Made by a program: the position numbers and the translations under genes | In this document: positions 8,376 through 9,011 of the stretch, in pieces | How positions within the stretch are numbered: the first letter of the stretch is position 1 | How the letters are laid out: every line of letters starts with the position of its first letter | Notes under the pieces: generated by a model | The model's input: only the letters and a program-made list of their open reading frames with translations | What the model was told of the DNA's origin: nothing | Databases searched by the model: none | Assembly: GCA_965222485.1 (NCBI GenBank) | Contig: CBDCUC010000020.1 | Span: 1-9,011, forward strand | Length of the DNA: 9,011 nt | Direction of reading: 5' to 3' | From: CBDCUC01 sp965222485 | GTDB taxonomy: Bacteria; Pseudomonadota; Alphaproteobacteria; Rhizobiales; Hyphomicrobiaceae

Positions 8376-9011
8376 GTGCACCGCCTTCGTGCCGACGATC
8401 TTCTTCGCCGCCACCGCGCTCGTAATTTGTTCATTGGTTGCCTCTGTGCGTTCGTCGCGGCATGCGACGGCGACGATGGTGCTCGCGGTCCTGCCGGGCC
8501 GGCCGGCGTCCCGGGGCCGCTGCCCGCCGTCGTGGCCAGTGAGGCGTCGGCGATCGAGGCGACGATCTCGGACGTCACGATCAATTCCGCGCCCATCGTC
8601 ACGTTTCGCCTCAGCGACGGCAGTGGCCGTCCGGTCATCGGGCTACCGGCATCGGCCGTCAGCTTCCACGGTTGCGAAACTCGTTCCCGGGGCCGACGGC
8701 AACGCGAGTCGATGGCAGAGCTATCTCGTTCGCGAGGAGATCGCCGACGGTGTTGCGCCGGACGTTCTGCCTTCTGCGCTACAGGCGACGACCGAGAACG
8801 CTGCGAGCGGTGCATTCACGGACCTCAACGACGGCAGCTACCGATACACGTTCGCAACGGACATCACCAGCCTGCCAGACGTCGGCTTCGATGCGGCGCT
8901 CACGCATCGCGTCAGCCTGGAGATTCGAGGGTTCGTACCGGTCGTCAATCCGGTCCACACGTTCAGACCACAGGACGGGGCGACGACAGACCTGTTTACG
9001 CGCGACATCGT
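8376..9011 (+). CDS. OmcA/MtrC-family decaheme c-type cytochrome, N-terminal part (runs off the window, one frameshift)
   Basis: The first 211 residues of a surface-exposed multihaem lipoprotein. In Shewanella, MtrC and OmcA pass electrons from the MtrAB outer-membrane conduit to extracellular minerals or other acceptors. Seen here: a basic start, a hydrophobic segment and lipobox VAAC with C30 as the lipidated Cys; a short GXY-repeat linker (GDDGARGPAGPAGVPGP); then domain I, with TINSAPIVTFRLSDGSGRPVIGL, AKLVPG, WQSYL, NDGSYRYTF and LTHRVSLEIRG, closely parallel to remembered MtrC (PVIGL, SYTFKF, LTQRFNV). It ends TRDIV, where MtrC has TKNIV just before its first CXXCH, so all haem sites lie beyond the window. 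The raw frame breaks after SAVSF; dropping one C of 8666-8667 gives SFTVAKLVPG. Residue +2 after the lipid Cys is Asp, an inner-membrane retention signal in E. coli. The family call is inferred without any haem motif in view. Confidence 0.82.
   Translation, partial: MHRLRADDLLRRHRARNLFIGCLCAFVAACDGDDGARGPAGPAGVPGPLPAVVASEASAIEATISDVTINSAPIVTFRLSDGSGRPVIGLPASAVSFHGCETRSRGRRQRESMAELSRSRGDRRRCCAGRSAFCATGDDRERCERCIHGPQRRQLPIHVRNGHHQPARRRLRCGAHASRQPGDSRVRTGRQSGPHVQTTGRGDDRPVYARHR

Noticed and set aside
8360..8815. Minus-strand open frame of 151 codons at the right end
   Set aside because: It is an antisense shadow rich in R, S and P. The plus strand of the same bases reads as an OmcA/MtrC-family N-terminus once one base is removed.

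Overview
The window is a high-GC, gene-dense stretch of a Gram-negative, probably proteobacterial chromosome. The evidence is an outer-membrane-type lipoprotein of the OmcA/MtrC decaheme cytochrome family, a periplasmic diheme c-type cytochrome, a GlpF-type channel and an MsbA-like exporter. A gammaproteobacterium is the best guess; the taxon cannot be fixed from sequence alone. No RNA gene, mobile element, CRISPR array or gene-free gap over about 165 bases was seen.

Layout, left to right: a glycerol-channel gene (167-898, +) converges on a minus-strand run that reads right to left: diheme cytochrome c (8213-7613), Ca2+-type P-type ATPase (7428-4721), MsbA-like ABC half-transporter (4681-2879), pirin (2820-1919) and a bile acid:sodium symporter family carrier (1849-938). 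The last four are 39, 58 and 69 bases apart and look like one transcription unit. Diverging from the cytochrome, across a 162-base control region with an inverted repeat, is the 5' end of an OmcA/MtrC-family gene (8376 to the window end, +), cut off just before its first expected haem site.

The main point for a reader is that plain ORF calling fails here. At least 14 single-base indels break five of the seven genes: one in pirin, two compensating in the ABC transporter, nine in the ATPase, one in the cytochrome and one in the OmcA/MtrC gene. Most lie in or next to short runs of one base. Removing or adding one base at each restores full-length proteins with every key motif and no internal stop, so I read them as sequencing or assembly errors rather than gene decay. 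Coordinates are for the raw window; protein lengths and residue numbers for broken genes refer to the corrected reading.

Functionally, the right end suggests electron transfer: a periplasmic diheme cytochrome beside a cell-surface multihaem cytochrome implies traffic of electrons across the envelope. The central run is a set of envelope transport genes (calcium efflux, ABC export, organic anion uptake) with a pirin. I see no previously undescribed system; the most valuable finds are the OmcA/MtrC gene and the second haem site of the cytochrome, both hidden by frameshifts.
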